This document shows, in pieces, positions 11,570 through 23,640 of a stretch of DNA of 64,000 bases. The stretch comes from Solea solea (taxonomy: Eukaryota > Chordata > Actinopteri > Pleuronectiformes > Soleidae), in assembly GCF_958295425.1 (NCBI RefSeq), contig NC_081146.1:11392985-11456984 (forward strand). The letters run 5' to 3'. The notes beneath the pieces were generated by a model. That model made no database searches. It saw nothing but the letters and a program-made list of their open reading frames with translations, and was not told the origin of the DNA. Made by a program: the position numbers and the translations under genes. The number at the start of each line of letters is the position of its first letter. Position 1 is the stretch's first letter.

Positions 11570-11870
11570 TATTATTTATAAGTGCCTTTCAAGACACTCA
11601 AGGCGGCCTTTCAAATGATATAAAATACAGAAATAATACAACAAAACGGTATTAAGCACTTAAAGATGCTAAAATGCATCAAAGATTTAGATAAATAAGG
11701 AGCAAATCTGTATTACAGAGTATATGAGGTGAGTTTTGAGCTGTGATTTGAAGGCGGAGACAGCATTTGAGTTTCTGATGTATTGTGGGTGTTTCAGAGT
11801 CTTGGGGCCGAGCAGCTGAAGGCTCTCGACCCCATGGTGGTCAAACCAGCCAGTGGGAGTATTAGATGGA
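11570..11870 (+). repeat. Dispersed fish repeat in intron 1 of gene 2
   Basis: Carries the blocks GCCTTTCAAGACACTCAAGG and GGGGCCGAGCAGCTGAAGGC, which I recognise as recurrent in fish genomes. The class is not certain. The open frames inside it are not conserved genes. Confidence 0.5.
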
Positions 11871-13568
11871 TTCAAGAAGACCTAATGGATCTTTTCCACC
11901 ATACAGTTCTTGCATGGCTTGGCTCTGCAGGACTTGGCGGCTGGCCACTGATTGGTCAGAGAGTGTCGTCACTGGAAGAGCCGTGAGCATGACGTCTGAA
12001 GTATTTTAGTTCAGTGACTGTCAGACGAGGTACTGAACTGATCTTTTAATGAACTGATTTCAAAAGTACACAAAAAAGAACTGCTTTGCTTGTCACTAGT
12101 TTGTGTGTGTCGCGTATAAAATGGCGTCATGGCGGTTTCGTGCAGCCATGCTATGAAGACCCCGCCCATGTTGAGGTGCTACTATGGAGTAATGGGAAAA
12201 TGACGTGCTGATACCCAAACTGTGTAGAGTCCAGCCAAGCTGAGTCTTGCTAGAACTGTACAGTGCGAAAGAGAAGCCATAGTCCAGGTTTTTTTGGAGA
12301 CACGCAGGCAGTCACACAGGTGATTCTCTCCACACACGTGCGGCCTAGCAGACGAAATCAGAACGGTCTTCTACGGGTATCCCTGTTTGCAGATTCAATG
12401 GGTAGCGTTATTGACATTATTTCCCTCACTGTTTTAATCTAACCAGCGAAGCACAGTTACCATTGAGTGCGTGTGTGCACCATGCAGTTGGGATGGGTGT
12501 CTGACAATATACTCACTACAGTAGACCACACTACACCAGTGTAGTATATTAGCATTGATTACATTGAGTAGTAGTTTCATATTTTCAACAGTTATAGTTA
12601 TTGAATAAAGTCTGCCTTGAAGTTGCCATTCATTTTGTTTATTATGCATTTTACGTCTCCCTATATGCCATATAACCACTACAACATGGTTAGGATTGTC
12701 CTTGTTTATTATCTAACCAGCAAAGCAATGTCACCATTTAATGTGTGTGTACATTTGTGCTTCACATTAAGACAAACATGAACCTACATCTTACTCTTGT
12801 TTACAACCATTGTTACCAACCCTTAGAATTGAGATGAGATAAGTGTCTTTCTGGCCATAATTAAATCTCTTGATGTGGTGGTGCCTACAGCTGAGCAAGG
12901 GGAGAAAGAACTCTGTGAAGTGCACAAATGCACATACCCAAAAATATATCGTGATATACAGTATACTGTACTGTTAGCGCAAGAGGTTTGTAATTATACA
13001 GCAGCATGAATTTTGAGCCACACCACCCTGCCCAAATAGTGTCGTTATCACTAATGCCAAAAAAAGGTGACGGATGGGTTAAATTTCATTATCCGAGTAA
13101 TAGTTAGTTGCATACTTTTTACATAGTTTAAATAATGTACATCCCTAATTACACATTGCGATAACATTCCTTTTTATATCCTTCCCATCTGATTGAATCT
13201 GAGCAGCTTCAGTTGTGGCAGTTAAACTGCACAATGATGACAATGTAGATAATAATTACAATAGTTACAATGTTCTTCAGAATTAGAAAAGTGCTCGATC
13301 AATTTTATCTTACAATAACTGATGTTATATTTTTTATTTCTTTTTTGGGTGTATGTGTGTAGGTGCTCGTTTCAGGCAGGTATTCATTTATTTGTTATTT
13401 GCATGTTTCTCATCAAGGTTTTTTTTTTTTGTTTGTTTTTTTGTTTAATCCCAAACAGCAAACAAAGTCCTGGTAATGATGCGGGGCAGAGTTTTTGACT
13501 AGTTGCCGTTTATAGATGGACTTATCAGGTAAACTGAACAGAATGGAGCTGCAATATCATGTTCCATT

Positions 13569-13912
13569 CAGAGCTGGGCAATGTTTCAATAGCAAGATGT
13601 ATTGCCATATAATCTTTCTCTAATGGCAATAATATCAGTGGTTCTTTCTTTATAGATATGTTGTTCAAACACACATTGAGTTTACTTCGTTGCTGTGAAT
13701 ATCATGCCTTGGATTTGTATACAATTTTCAGAAGTTTGAAACCACAATTAACTGGTGTCTATCACCCAGAAGCAAAACTCATTCTTTAACTACATGAGAT
13801 TTAATTGCATTTTCTTTTTGTTTAGCTTGTGAAGCTGATAGAGCCGTAAAACAGTTAAATGTAAAAAAATGTTTTATAATGATAGCATTTTTCGTCATAG
13901 TGCCCAGCCCTG
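13569..13912. mobile_element. hAT-like miniature inverted-repeat element
   Basis: 344 bases bounded by CAGAGCTGGGCA on the left and, inverted, TGCCCAGCCCTG on the right (11 of 12 matching). The interior is AT-rich and non-coding. The flanking 8 bases match poorly, so the target-site duplication has decayed or the limits are off. It lies in the intron of gene 2. Confidence 0.6.
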
Positions 13913-14244
13913 TGCTCAATATAAAGATTTGAGGGTTGCATGTGGAGAAACTGAAAAACAGTGAGCAGCTATTTTCATGTAAAAGCATGAATCATATCTT
14001 TTGAGACCTGCATTACATGTCTGCCAGAATCAAAGGTCTTGCATGGATGTGCTGAGGATGTAAAGTGTCAGATGCTATGCCACGAGTGGTACAGAAGTGA
14101 GTGTACTTGCCCATCTCTAGTGGTGTGCTACTGTTGAGACTTGACATCCATCTTAGATGACATAACAAGAAGATGGCTCTACTTTTAACACTCAAGGTTT
14201 CGCTTTTGTTGGTGTGCAACTCCTGTTATTTTAGTAGGTTTCCT

Positions 14245-14272
14245 GTGTACCTAATAAAGTGGCCAGTGAGTG
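14245..14272. mobile_element. Terminal repeat of a Tc1-like miniature element
   Basis: GTACCTAATAAAGTGGCCAG then TGAGTG is one end of the family whose complete copy is at 32950-33404. I could not find the partner end, so the extent of the copy is unknown. Confidence 0.6.
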
Positions 14273-14869
14273 TCTGCCTAATACAGCACAAGTGGCCAGG
14301 GTTATACTATTTGTCAGTGAAACATACACTTTTATAAGTAATACATATCTCATCTTTCCTTTAGAATACAGTTAATATTTTTATAGTATTTCATGTGGAA
14401 GAGTTCCATCACACTTTAAATCTAAAATGCAGTAAATATTGAATTTAGGCTTGACTTATATAAGAAATATATTGCAAATCAATCACATATTTTTATTATA
14501 TTTATCATCATTTATGATTCAATTGGACTGGACAGTGGATTGAGACTGGGGTGAAAGGTCAAACTGGGCTAAAACACTCCTGACCTATATTATCTATGTA
14601 TACATATTTCCATGTATATTACAAACAAATTGTATTATATTTCATACTTATTTAATTTTGTTCTGTATTCATATAAATGCTTTTAAATTACTTTAATCAG
14701 TAGGGAAATAGTGAATGTGTTTTGGACTCTAACTAGAAATATTTTATTTAATTTTAGTAGTGTAGCACCAATCTTACCAATTCAATTCAATTAAGTGTGT
14801 TGTCTTTGTTTTGCAGGAAACTGCCTTGCCTGACCACACCACCTGGTTTAACCTGTACATCTAGTTCCC

Positions 14870-17833
14870 ATGATGCTTGGATTGCAGGGAAACACTTCGT
14901 CCCCCAAAGTTTACCGCTGTGTGGCGTGTTCAGCCACCTTTACTGGACTGGCTTCCTTGCTCGTCCACCAGGCAACACATGCGAACGCAGTCACCAAGGT
15001 CCCCACCACCTCTCCACAACCAGTCATCAGCCCACACGAAACACTGTTTGCAAGTATGGACTCATCCGTTGAGCACAACAGTCCACCATCATTCTTGACT
15101 GAGAGCTCTTCACCATCTTTTTACATTTGTGATTGTGGAAAGGAGTTTCAGGACTTCAGTCTTATGCTGGAGCACAAGAGTTCACATGTTTCCCAGATTC
15201 GGCTGCTACAGCCTCAGGATGATAATATTGATTTCTCGAGTGGAACAGGTTGTGATAAATTTTTTCCCACCCAGCATGTGTCCTTAAGTCCTACTGTAAC
15301 CCAGCCTGGTGTAGACCTTTGTTGCCCCTCTACCTCAAGATCCCCACCTGTCAAATCATCCACATTAACAGATCATAAAGCAGATGTGACCCCTGGGGAA
15401 GAAGTTGCCATTGTTACCACTTCACAATGTACATCCCAACAGGAAGATGTTAAGAAACTAGACATGTCACCCACAACAGAGACATTTCCAGAGACTGTAG
15501 AAGATGAATATTTTAAGGATAAAACAATTTCTGTCCCCAGCAATGAAAAAGGTACAAATTTGCCAAAAACTAACTCTATAATGAAGTTGCTAGCATCAGC
15601 ATACATGAAATGTTCTTCGCCTAGTCAGCCTGAAAATAATAGTGATAGCATAGTCACTCCAAAACAAGAAGTTGTCCCGGTTGACATAACACCAGGACCA
15701 AAACCTGAGGTATCGCCAGTCAACGATCTCTCTGTTGCGCAAATGAGGCGACTGCTTTCAAAACCTGGTATAAAAACAAAAGCTCCGTCTATCAGCAAAA
15801 TTCTCGAGTCCAGTAAGAAGAGAGTTGTCTCTCTGACCAAGACTTTCTCACCTGTTGTGGTTCTTGAAACCCGTCAAAGGCTGATGGATCCTGTGGGTAA
15901 CGGTGTTTATGGGAGATACCAATGTGGTCGCTGTCGTAGAGTCTTTCCACATTTGGATAGGCTGACGGAGCATCATTTTTTGCACAAGAAAGAGAGGATT
16001 AAGTGTTGTCGTCACTGCAAACAGCTGATCATTGGGCGAGTACCTTTACCAGACAGTCATACTTGTCCCCAGTTAGGAAACAGGGCCATACAACCCATGC
16101 GTTCTTGTCAAAAGAAATTACCATTTGGTCAAAAAATAGTGCCGTTCCATGGTCTCAGTAGCACAAAAAAAGTTTACTTTTGTCCATTGTGCAAGCACAG
16201 CTATGCACGAAGGTGGAACCTCAAAATGCACAAGTGTCTTGGCCCAGGGTCAGCCCTCACCCAGCAAGCCCATCCCCCTATTCAGAATAGGTTAATATTG
16301 ACATCAAACAGTACTGTCAAAACAGAAACACAACACACCGCTGAATCCCATTTTGTTAAGAGTGTTGCTGTGGGCACTGAAGTTAGTGGTCATATAAAGG
16401 TTGAGTTGATGTCTCAAAATTCAGACCAGCCTGCAGCGTCAAAATTGGCCTGGAATCATCCCTCAAAAACGTTTTCACCGTTCGACCCCAAACCAATGAT
16501 GGAGCACAACAAAGATGCCTCTGTGTGTGGGGTTTCACCCCAGCAAGGAGAAGAATACAGCTGGAATGTAGCAGCGGTTGATGGTGGTGAAGGACAGTGG
16601 ACAATGCCCTTGGATGATGAAATGGAGGTGTTCAATTCTGCAGGAAAAGCTGTTGAAGGAGGAGAGGTGAGGACATCTGCGTCGCTGCAACAAGCTGAGA
16701 CGACGTCAGCTAGCTTGCGTTACTTTGTCAGAGATGGAGTAAAATGGTACCCTTGCAACAGGTGTCAGAAAACCTACAGTCAAGCATCTACTTTGAGGCG
16801 TCATCTCCGGCTATGTGGATTCAGGCCATGTGCCCCTGGGACTGCAGCGCAGGATGCCATTCCGCTAAATGCAAACCATATGAAACCAGTGTTTGCTTGT
16901 TTTGTTTGTGGGAAAACCTTTAACCGCAAAGATAACATGACGGTTCACAGCAAGAAATGCCAGTTGCGACAATCAATGTCTGATGTGGACAGAAGAACCA
17001 TGCAGCAGAGTGAGTCAGTTAGTGCAACAGATGGCCTAACGCAGGAGGATGATGGAGGTCACTGGGGTATCATGTCATTGCCCTCCGTACTGCCAAGGAG
17101 GGTGACGTGTGAGTGTGGGGTTGGATTCACATCTCCAAAGCTTCTCCTAGAGCATCTGCAGAAACATGCCCAGGAATCCTATACATGTCCCACTTGTGGA
17201 GAGACTGTTAGTTCCTGGGCAGACTATGAAGTTCATCTGCAGATACACATGCATCCTCATCATCAGCTGCTGAAGGGACTACAACCCTCACAACCGCTGC
17301 TCCTTCGATTTCAGCAACAGCCGCCTCAGCAGCAGCAGCCACCTCCGTCAGCGCAGCAGCCCACAAAGCAGCCACGCACAGAACAGTTTCCAAATTCCAC
17401 CAGGAAAAAGCAGCGGATTGTGTGCACAAGGTGTGGCAACACCTTTGCTTCTCGCTGCTCCCTTCGAAGGCACGTTTCCTGGAATCGTTGCAAAGGACCA
17501 CGTATTGCCAGTGTACCCACAAATCCACCAAAGACCCACCACTGTTCCCAGTGCAACTCCGATTTTCCAAACTCTATCAGTCTTACGTTTCACCAGAGGA
17601 GCGGGACTTGCAAGCCTGCCGTGAAGCCTGTGCGTTGCCCTGTTTGTCTTCGCTGGTTTAGCACGGTGGATGGTTTGCAGAAACACCTGCTGACACACAA
17701 ACGACCTGAAGCCCATCGCTGTGATATCTGCCAAGGTACATACGCAAACATTAAATCGCTCAAAACCCATCGCAGGAAGATTCATCGCATTATGGCAGGA
17801 GATAAACGACAAACACAACAGGTCACTTCCTAA
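14870..17833 (+). CDS. Gene 2: multi-C2H2 zinc-finger protein, 987 residues
   Basis: A single coding exon. The exon starts at 14817 after a TTTGTTTTGCAG acceptor. An in-frame TAA at 14849 precedes the ATG at 14870, which fixes the start. Residues ~12-40 are a finger (YRCVACSATF). Residues ~83-105 are a shortened finger with one residue between its cysteines (YICDCG). A Ser/Thr-rich region follows, then at ~323-400 the PVVVLE module shared with genes 1 and 3. Then come several C2HC fingers, a second C-x-C finger (VTCECG), a His/Gln/Pro-rich low-complexity stretch near residue 810-850, and four more fingers. About 12 fingers in all; canonical TGEKP linkers are absent. It is a probable nuclear DNA-binding regulator of unknown target, and likely an old tandem relative of gene 3. 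Confidence 0.93.
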   Translation: MMLGLQGNTSSPKVYRCVACSATFTGLASLLVHQATHANAVTKVPTTSPQPVISPHETLFASMDSSVEHNSPPSFLTESSSPSFYICDCGKEFQDFSLMLEHKSSHVSQIRLLQPQDDNIDFSSGTGCDKFFPTQHVSLSPTVTQPGVDLCCPSTSRSPPVKSSTLTDHKADVTPGEEVAIVTTSQCTSQQEDVKKLDMSPTTETFPETVEDEYFKDKTISVPSNEKGTNLPKTNSIMKLLASAYMKCSSPSQPENNSDSIVTPKQEVVPVDITPGPKPEVSPVNDLSVAQMRRLLSKPGIKTKAPSISKILESSKKRVVSLTKTFSPVVVLETRQRLMDPVGNGVYGRYQCGRCRRVFPHLDRLTEHHFLHKKERIKCCRHCKQLIIGRVPLPDSHTCPQLGNRAIQPMRSCQKKLPFGQKIVPFHGLSSTKKVYFCPLCKHSYARRWNLKMHKCLGPGSALTQQAHPPIQNRLILTSNSTVKTETQHTAESHFVKSVAVGTEVSGHIKVELMSQNSDQPAASKLAWNHPSKTFSPFDPKPMMEHNKDASVCGVSPQQGEEYSWNVAAVDGGEGQWTMPLDDEMEVFNSAGKAVEGGEVRTSASLQQAETTSASLRYFVRDGVKWYPCNRCQKTYSQASTLRRHLRLCGFRPCAPGTAAQDAIPLNANHMKPVFACFVCGKTFNRKDNMTVHSKKCQLRQSMSDVDRRTMQQSESVSATDGLTQEDDGGHWGIMSLPSVLPRRVTCECGVGFTSPKLLLEHLQKHAQESYTCPTCGETVSSWADYEVHLQIHMHPHHQLLKGLQPSQPLLLRFQQQPPQQQQPPPSAQQPTKQPRTEQFPNSTRKKQRIVCTRCGNTFASRCSLRRHVSWNRCKGPRIASVPTNPPKTHHCSQCNSDFPNSISLTFHQRSGTCKPAVKPVRCPVCLRWFSTVDGLQKHLLTHKRPEAHRCDICQGTYANIKSLKTHRRKIHRIMAGDKRQTQQVTS

Positions 17834-18200
17834 TGACACTAATGGATGTCTGATGTGGTATAGTACATTCTGGACAGTTTTTCTCATAGTATAGTGTAAT
17901 AATTGATAGGGTTTTCTTTCCATATTTGCCAGTTGTACTTCTTTTTAGCTTTCCTGGAGACAGTACAGCTACAAATGATGTTTTTTCAAACTCTTGAGTA
18001 TCATTATTAGCTTGCAACTGTAAAATTAAAGCTTTGATACACTGTACATTTTAGGTCGGTCAAATTAATCCTTGTAGTACAAATTTTCATTGGCTTGTAA
18101 ATGTTTGCAGATTTGTTATTCAAACTTTTATCACATAGTCACATTGTGACATCTTGTTTGTTTTCCCGTGTTAATAAACATACTACTATGTGAACTGTGT
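17834..18200 (+). other. 3' UTR of gene 2 with poly(A) signal
   Basis: Untranslated sequence after the TAA. AATAAA is at 18173-18178, and an earlier ATTAAA variant is near 18025. A GT repeat (~18198-18222) starts just beyond. Confidence 0.65.
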
Positions 18201-18300
18201 ACGTGTGTGTGTGTGTGTGTATAGTGTATACATTTTATATCCTTTGTGGCCTTAAGGAAAAAAGTAAAGGAACAAAATAAGAAGGGGGGGTTGTTTTTTG

Positions 18301-18302
<2 letters not shown>

Positions 18303-18332
<30 letters not shown>
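18303..18332. repeat. (AT)n microsatellite
   Basis: About 15 uninterrupted AT units. Confidence 0.9.
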
Positions 18333-18336
<4 letters not shown>

Positions 18337-18342
18337 TACTGA

Positions 18343-18495
18343 AACATCCATCTATTTTCTACCTTTTTAATCTGCGTACGAGGGTACACCCCACAGCGAG
18401 AGGCCAGGTCACCAGTTTATCGCAGGGCCACAAAGACAACCATCCACTCTCACCTACGGTCAATCTAGAGTGTCCAATTTACCAAATCCCTAATT
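18343..18495 (-). repeat. 3' part of a SINE-like dispersed repeat, reverse orientation
   Basis: Read on the - strand, it gives the tail of the 40053-40412 repeat, including the GGTAGAAAATAGATGG-type end. The first-listed strand holds CATCCATCTATTTTCTACC. It has no head, so it is 5'-truncated. Confidence 0.6.
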
Positions 18496-18499
18496 TATT

Positions 18500-19035
18500 A
18501 GGATAAACCCCTTTTGAAGTAATCGTCTCATTTTCAAGGGTTAATTATATTATATTTTCAGCTGAAATATTTAGTTAAGTTATGCATAACTTAGGTGTTT
18601 CTTTAACATGCAAACAATCTTCATAATACATAAACATAATGGCATAATCAGCAGTGTTTGTTTTTTTGCTTATGACATGGTGTTAAACTAATAAAGTACT
18701 ACAACTTTCACTGAGAATTAAAGATCTAGATAATAATGTCATAATCTAGATAGTGATAATAATCAGTCATAATCTAGATAATAATGACTGATATGTAACT
18801 TCTTTATTGTGGTAATGACATTTTTGCCTGTATCGTCGGCCCTATTGGTTTAACTTGATTGCTATCGGAGCGTAATGACTGGGCTTTACTCCTCAAACGT
18901 AGTTGCTAATTATAATTATGCTAATTATGTATCTGACACAGTGACACGTAATAGATTAATAGCTGGGAGTTCACTTTTGTTAGTCATTAGATTTAATTTG
19001 AAGGTGTAAGGCCACGGAATGTTGCTGATCAGATT
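18500..19035. other. Intergenic, nothing recognised
   Basis: AT-rich sequence with a short local repetition of AATCTAGATAATAATG around 18725-18785. No gene or mobile-element ends are seen. Confidence 0.4.
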
Positions 19036-19040
19036 AATTT

Positions 19041-19135
19041 GGAATCAGAATCAGAAGAGCTTTATTGCCAAGTACGATTTGCACATACAAGGAATTTGTT
19101 CTGGTGTCATTGGTGCATAACAAGCATACAAAATT
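19041..19135 (+). repeat. Dispersed fish repeat (AGCTTTATTGCCAAGTA type)
   Basis: Contains AATCAGAAGAGCTTTATTGC and ACAAGGAATTTGTTCTGGTG, blocks I recognise from a common teleost retroposed repeat. Only part of the family is present. Confidence 0.6.
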
Positions 19136-20617
19136 TTAAAAAGTATGTGTGGGTACGCACAAAGCTAAGACCTGAGTCTGTGTCCCTGCACAGTATCAAC
19201 TTTACTTTCAGTGTTTTTGTATAATATTGTAGTGCATAATAATTTAGTGTGCCGTGCCACAGATCTGTTGTTTCAGTTAATGAATAATAATATTTTAAAG
19301 GGAAATATAGTTTTATCAAGACTTACTTACCAAGCAACTGCTCCTCGGCTCTAAGCAAGTGCTAATGCACATAAAATTATACAATTAGTGTTCATTTATC
19401 TTCGATATTGCTGAGTTGTTTGTGCTTTTTGGCAAGGATTACTGCACAGAAACTCTGGGGCCAGAAGGTTTGACAGCATGATAACTGTATACATGGCACT
19501 GACCTTGGAGACCAAGAGGTTAATTGTGGCACCTCTGCAGGTTAATCTAGCTATAATTTTGTGTTTATTAAAAGTAAATTTTTTATTTTAAATTTTGTGT
19601 TTATTATAAGTACATTTTTTATTTTAAATTCCATTTTGTAGGGAAATATGCAAGAAATGTATACATTTAAACCTTTGAGGTGAATCACCATTTGGTTTTT
19701 GCAAGGCTTTGTTTGGTGTGTCTAGTTTTAGATCTTGATTTGTAACATATGTGTTATAAATAAAATCAAAAAGATTGTAAAACTGTAATTACTTAAATGT
19801 AGTACTATTTTGGTGTTTTATGGCAGTTGGTATCTGTAATGTTGCATTTCTACCTTCTTATCCTTTGCACACCCTAGCGTAAGTGTAATATGAATACATT
19901 TTTGGTGTCCTCTCAGTGTAAACTGAGAGTTGTAAAGCCTAATTTTGTACAATGATGTCTTTAGACTGGCAGATGAGAAATAATCGTAATATCAACTGGA
20001 CGAGACAAGAGTGTATATCCTCTGGCCCCAGTTACTCATGTTCTGGAGCTTTCTGCAGTATCATACTGTACTTATCATCAGTGTATAAGTTATGACTGTT
20101 TTCATGGATGAGACTAGACTGTAAAATTCAACATGGACGAGCTGTAAGGATGCTGTGAAATGTCTGTTTCCATGGCATCTGAAGAAACTCAACCTGCTGA
20201 TGAGGGCTGTTCTGAAAGCATTTTCATGTAAGTGCCCCTTGAGTCTGCTGATTTCATGGCCAAGACTGAAGTATCTGACTGATGGTAGCTTAGGGCAGAG
20301 ACTAAAATACACCACATCACTTTAACTGTGAGTGAATAGACCTTAACAAATATCAGCTCTGCTTCCAAAACTAAATTTACCACTAATTTTCCTCTTTGCA
20401 GTTTCAGAAACTCCATACAATGTTTTATAACTGAAGTCAAAACAGTCAGAAAGTTTTTTTGTGATGAACATAGTGTGGCAATAAATGACCCCATGCAGTC
20501 ACCCAACAATAACAACATAATTGTTGACCAACTGAATGGCAGGCCACATGAAATATTCAGATTTACTGAGGAATTGTCACATTTAATAGCAATTATTGAA
20601 TATTCAAGAGTTATAAA
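19136..20617. other. Intergenic AT-rich sequence, nothing recognised
   Basis: No coding frame above background. A local direct duplication of TAAATTTTTTATTTTAAATT-like sequence lies near 19570-19630. I see no RNA gene. Confidence 0.4.
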
Positions 20618-20690
20618 TTACATTACATTACATGTCATTTAACAGATGCTTTTATCCAAAGCGAATTACAAGGGAATTGAGTACAATCAG
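20618..20690 (+). repeat. Dispersed repeat with ACATTACATTACATGTCATTT start
   Basis: ATTACATGTCATTTAACAGA followed by GCTTTTATCCAAAGCGAATT matches a very common fish repeat end known to me by sequence. The class is not assigned here. Confidence 0.6.
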
Positions 20691-21389
20691 CCAGGGGTGG
20701 GTGGAATTAAACTTATGACCATGACGAAATTAAACTATCTGGTGTCATATGGCTGCTGAGGGTTATTAGTTTCCTATGGCTCCTCAAATACATTGTCCAT
20801 TTACGTAAAAGCTGCTGTAAGTGGCATTATTAGACAATCAGAGATCAAAAATATGATCCTCACATGTCACAATTATTTTACCTTCATCAAGGAGGTCATG
20901 TTCATCTGTCTGTGTGTATGTGAGCAGGTTTAGTCAAAGGACAAATTTTGATTAAATTTTGATGTAGGTTTTGACCCCAGAAAGAACTTACTAGGTTTTG
21001 TTGATGATAAAAAAAATAATCATCTGCCAGAAACTGATTTAGGTTTTAAATACAATCCTCCTCATGAATGAAACAAAGTGGTTTTGAAAAAACAAAAAAC
21101 AAACGTAATATAGTAGGATGCTGTTTGCAATGCCCCTTTACAGGTGTTTCAACAGGTGAAGGATAATTGCAAAAAACCTATAAATTCTTTATTCGAAAGG
21201 CCTGCTAATAATATTAATTACTGTAAACGATGGTTTCAGATTTACTAACCAAAGACATACATTCGCTTTTATCACAAATAAGATTTTTATTTACGTCATG
21301 ACAGTTTAATCCGGACAAAAGCAGCTGTGAATCTTGTTTCTGGCGGACTATCAATTTTTGGCACGACACCGGATGCGTCATTCGTGCAC

Positions 21390-21657
21390 CAGCACCCCCC
21401 AACCGCTAGGAGTCAGAGCGACGAAGAAAACCTCTGTTGCTTACCGTAGGAAGTGCGCCACTCTTAGAAGAAGACCGGTTTTTTATTCGGCCTTCTAGTT
21501 TAGTGGTGTGGCTAATCGACTGCCAACTGCCATCTTTTCCTAACTCCGGCCAGTTAGCGCGATTTTTAATTTCTCGCATAACGACAATGGATATGCTGTT
21601 TGCTGTGTGTTAAGAGAGCACATCGGGCTATTGCAACGGCAGCACTGATTTACATGT
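21390..21657 (+). promoter_or_regulatory. Probable promoter and non-coding first exon of gene 3
   Basis: A CpG-containing island in AT-rich surroundings, with an ETS-like AGGAAGTG and a YY1-like TGCCATCTTT (near 21526). It ends in a strong donor, GTAAGT, at 21658. An ATG at 21587 opens only an eight-codon frame that stops at TAA. The last ATG before the donor does not join in frame to the coding exon, so this exon is taken as 5' UTR. Confidence 0.55.
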
Positions 21658-22547
21658 GTAAGTACGCAAACCTTACTGTCTACGATCTCGTCGCTAGCGT
21701 TAGCATGGAAGGATTGTTATAAAGCAGTGCGAGCGCGCGCTCACTAAATTAACAATGTCATAAGGAATCGTCATAGTTGATTAGTCAACACATTTTTCAC
21801 AATAATTAGTCATATAGAAATGTAAATTGTACAGCCACACCACTGTTGGTTCATAGATTGGATATTTTACAGGCGATTGGTAAAGAACTACCCAGTAGAG
21901 TTCATCGACTCGCCTCAGGTTTTTAATTGATTCAAATAATAATAACGATCCACTACCGTTATATTAATATTAAAATTAAAACTGTAAGTGATTTGTGATA
22001 AGTGTAGCATGTCATTCGTTTCCTGGAAAGCTTCTCAAAGTGTGGGCCGCGGCCTACTCGTGGGTGTTAGTGGTATTGCAGGTTGGCTTCGTACAAATAT
22101 TGAAAGATATTAAAACAAGTCTAAATTAAGTTAATGTCTCACTTATTTTATTTTTTAATGATATACTGACTAGCCACTGCATTTGGTACATCCTGTTAGT
22201 ACCCTTTGAACTAAATTTGACTTAATTCTTCGTGGTACAGATTAAACGGGTTCTAGAAACGTTCCTCGGAGGTGTTGACACAATATTGACATGGTAGCAT
22301 CATGCAGTTGCTGCAGATTTGTCCAGGATGCTAACCTCCACTTCCACAACATCCAGAATGAGCTCTATTGAATTGAAACTGGTGAGAAGATGAGTACACA
22401 GTGGTCATGAAGTGATACTCATGTAGCCTGTGGCTTTTAAATCATGCTCAATTTGTTCTCAGGGCCCCAAAGGGTGCCAAGGAAATATACCAAGTTGGAT
22501 TTGCCCCAAGGAGCTGTCGCATACTGAACATTTTCTCCTTGTTTCCA

Positions 22548-22712
22548 AATCGTTCTCTGTAAACCATAGACATTTTTGAGGTTTAAAATCCTAGTGGATC
22601 AACAGTTTTTGAAAAAAAGGTCACACCAGCCCACCTGGTACCAGAGACTGTATAACATTCAAAGCCACTGAAATCACATTTTTTACCATTTGGATGCTTA
22701 GGTTGAACTTAA
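22548..22712 (-). mobile_element. Tc1-like miniature element, internal fragment
   Basis: From CTGTAAACCATAGACATTTT through TAGTGGATCAACAGTTTTTG to the TTGAACTT end, it follows the same order as the copies at 27288-27693 and 32950-33404. Terminal repeats are not seen, so it is a decayed fragment. Confidence 0.6.
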
Positions 22713-22825
22713 GTGGGTTGTCTTTCCAATGTCTATATGCAGAGTTGCTGCTGAGAGTTAACATGTTAACTGAGTTAACATGCAGTGGAACCTGTTTACT
22801 TTTTTGCCAATATCCGATATATATC

Positions 22826-22830
22826 CGATA

Positions 22831-22908
<78 letters not shown>

Positions 22909-22975
22909 TTGTGTGTGTATGTATCGTATATCAGCCCAAGCACTCTCTCTATATATATATGTATATATACTTCCC
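22826..22975. repeat. Compound (TA)n(TG)n(TA)n microsatellite
   Basis: A long TG run flanked on both sides by TA runs. The cysteine/valine- or tyrosine/isoleucine-rich frames that cross it are artefacts of the repeat. Confidence 0.9.
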
Positions 22976-23094
22976 TGCGCCCAACTACAGAGGTCTTTTC
23001 TTTAGTGAAATTTACATAATATTTTGCCTACTCATATCAAAGAACATGTCGCTATAATTCACTCCATTGAGCAAAATAAACAAATGTCAAATGT

Positions 23095-23263
23095 GGGGAA
23101 GAAAAAAGTTTAAGAGGGCACCAGCATAGAAGTCAAAGAAGCCTATATGGTCTGCTGTTCTTGTCATTAGTCGTATCAGCAGATCTTGGTGTGTTGTATC
23201 TGATAATACATTTCAAAGCCAATATCTACTGATACCGTGCTGATAATATTGTGCATCCCTAGT
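23095..23263. repeat. Dispersed repeat, related to 55660-55775
   Basis: Shares GAGGGCACCAGCATAGAAGT, then CATTAGTCGTAT and GCAGATCTTG, with 55660-55775. The right side ends in TGTGCATCCCTAG, the reverse of the TAGGGATGCAC end typical of some fish DNA elements. Its left limit is unclear because the microsatellite lies beside it. Confidence 0.5.
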
Positions 23264-23640
23264 ATGTGGTGTTCTGTAGTGGCCGAAATGGTAATCACAA
23301 TCATTTTGGTTAATATTAAATTCATTATTTATTCGTAAATGGAACAAAAATGTTTGTTTACTTCAAAGTGTGTATTCCTGATGATTAAATCTGGGTGCAG
23401 GCCTCATATGTTTTGCTACATCAAACCGAAGTTTGGGAATGTCTGGTTTAGCCGTTAGCATAACTAGGTCAACAGAGCCGTGTCATTACATTCACAATTG
23501 TGGAACATACGTTGTATGTTCAAATGTAATATTTGTCAATTTATTTTCAGTAGTTTGAATGTATTATTTCTTGTCTCAGCAGGAACGGTGCATCAGAGGG
23601 TCCAGCATCAGCTGTGAACACACGCAAGCTCAGCCTGAAT

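Noticed and set aside
17348..17923. 191-residue open frame on - opposite the end of gene 2
   Set aside because: A shadow of the coding exon, with no recognisable domain.
22780..23057. Cys/Val- and Tyr/Ile-rich small proteins
   Set aside because: The frames only read through the TA/TG microsatellite.
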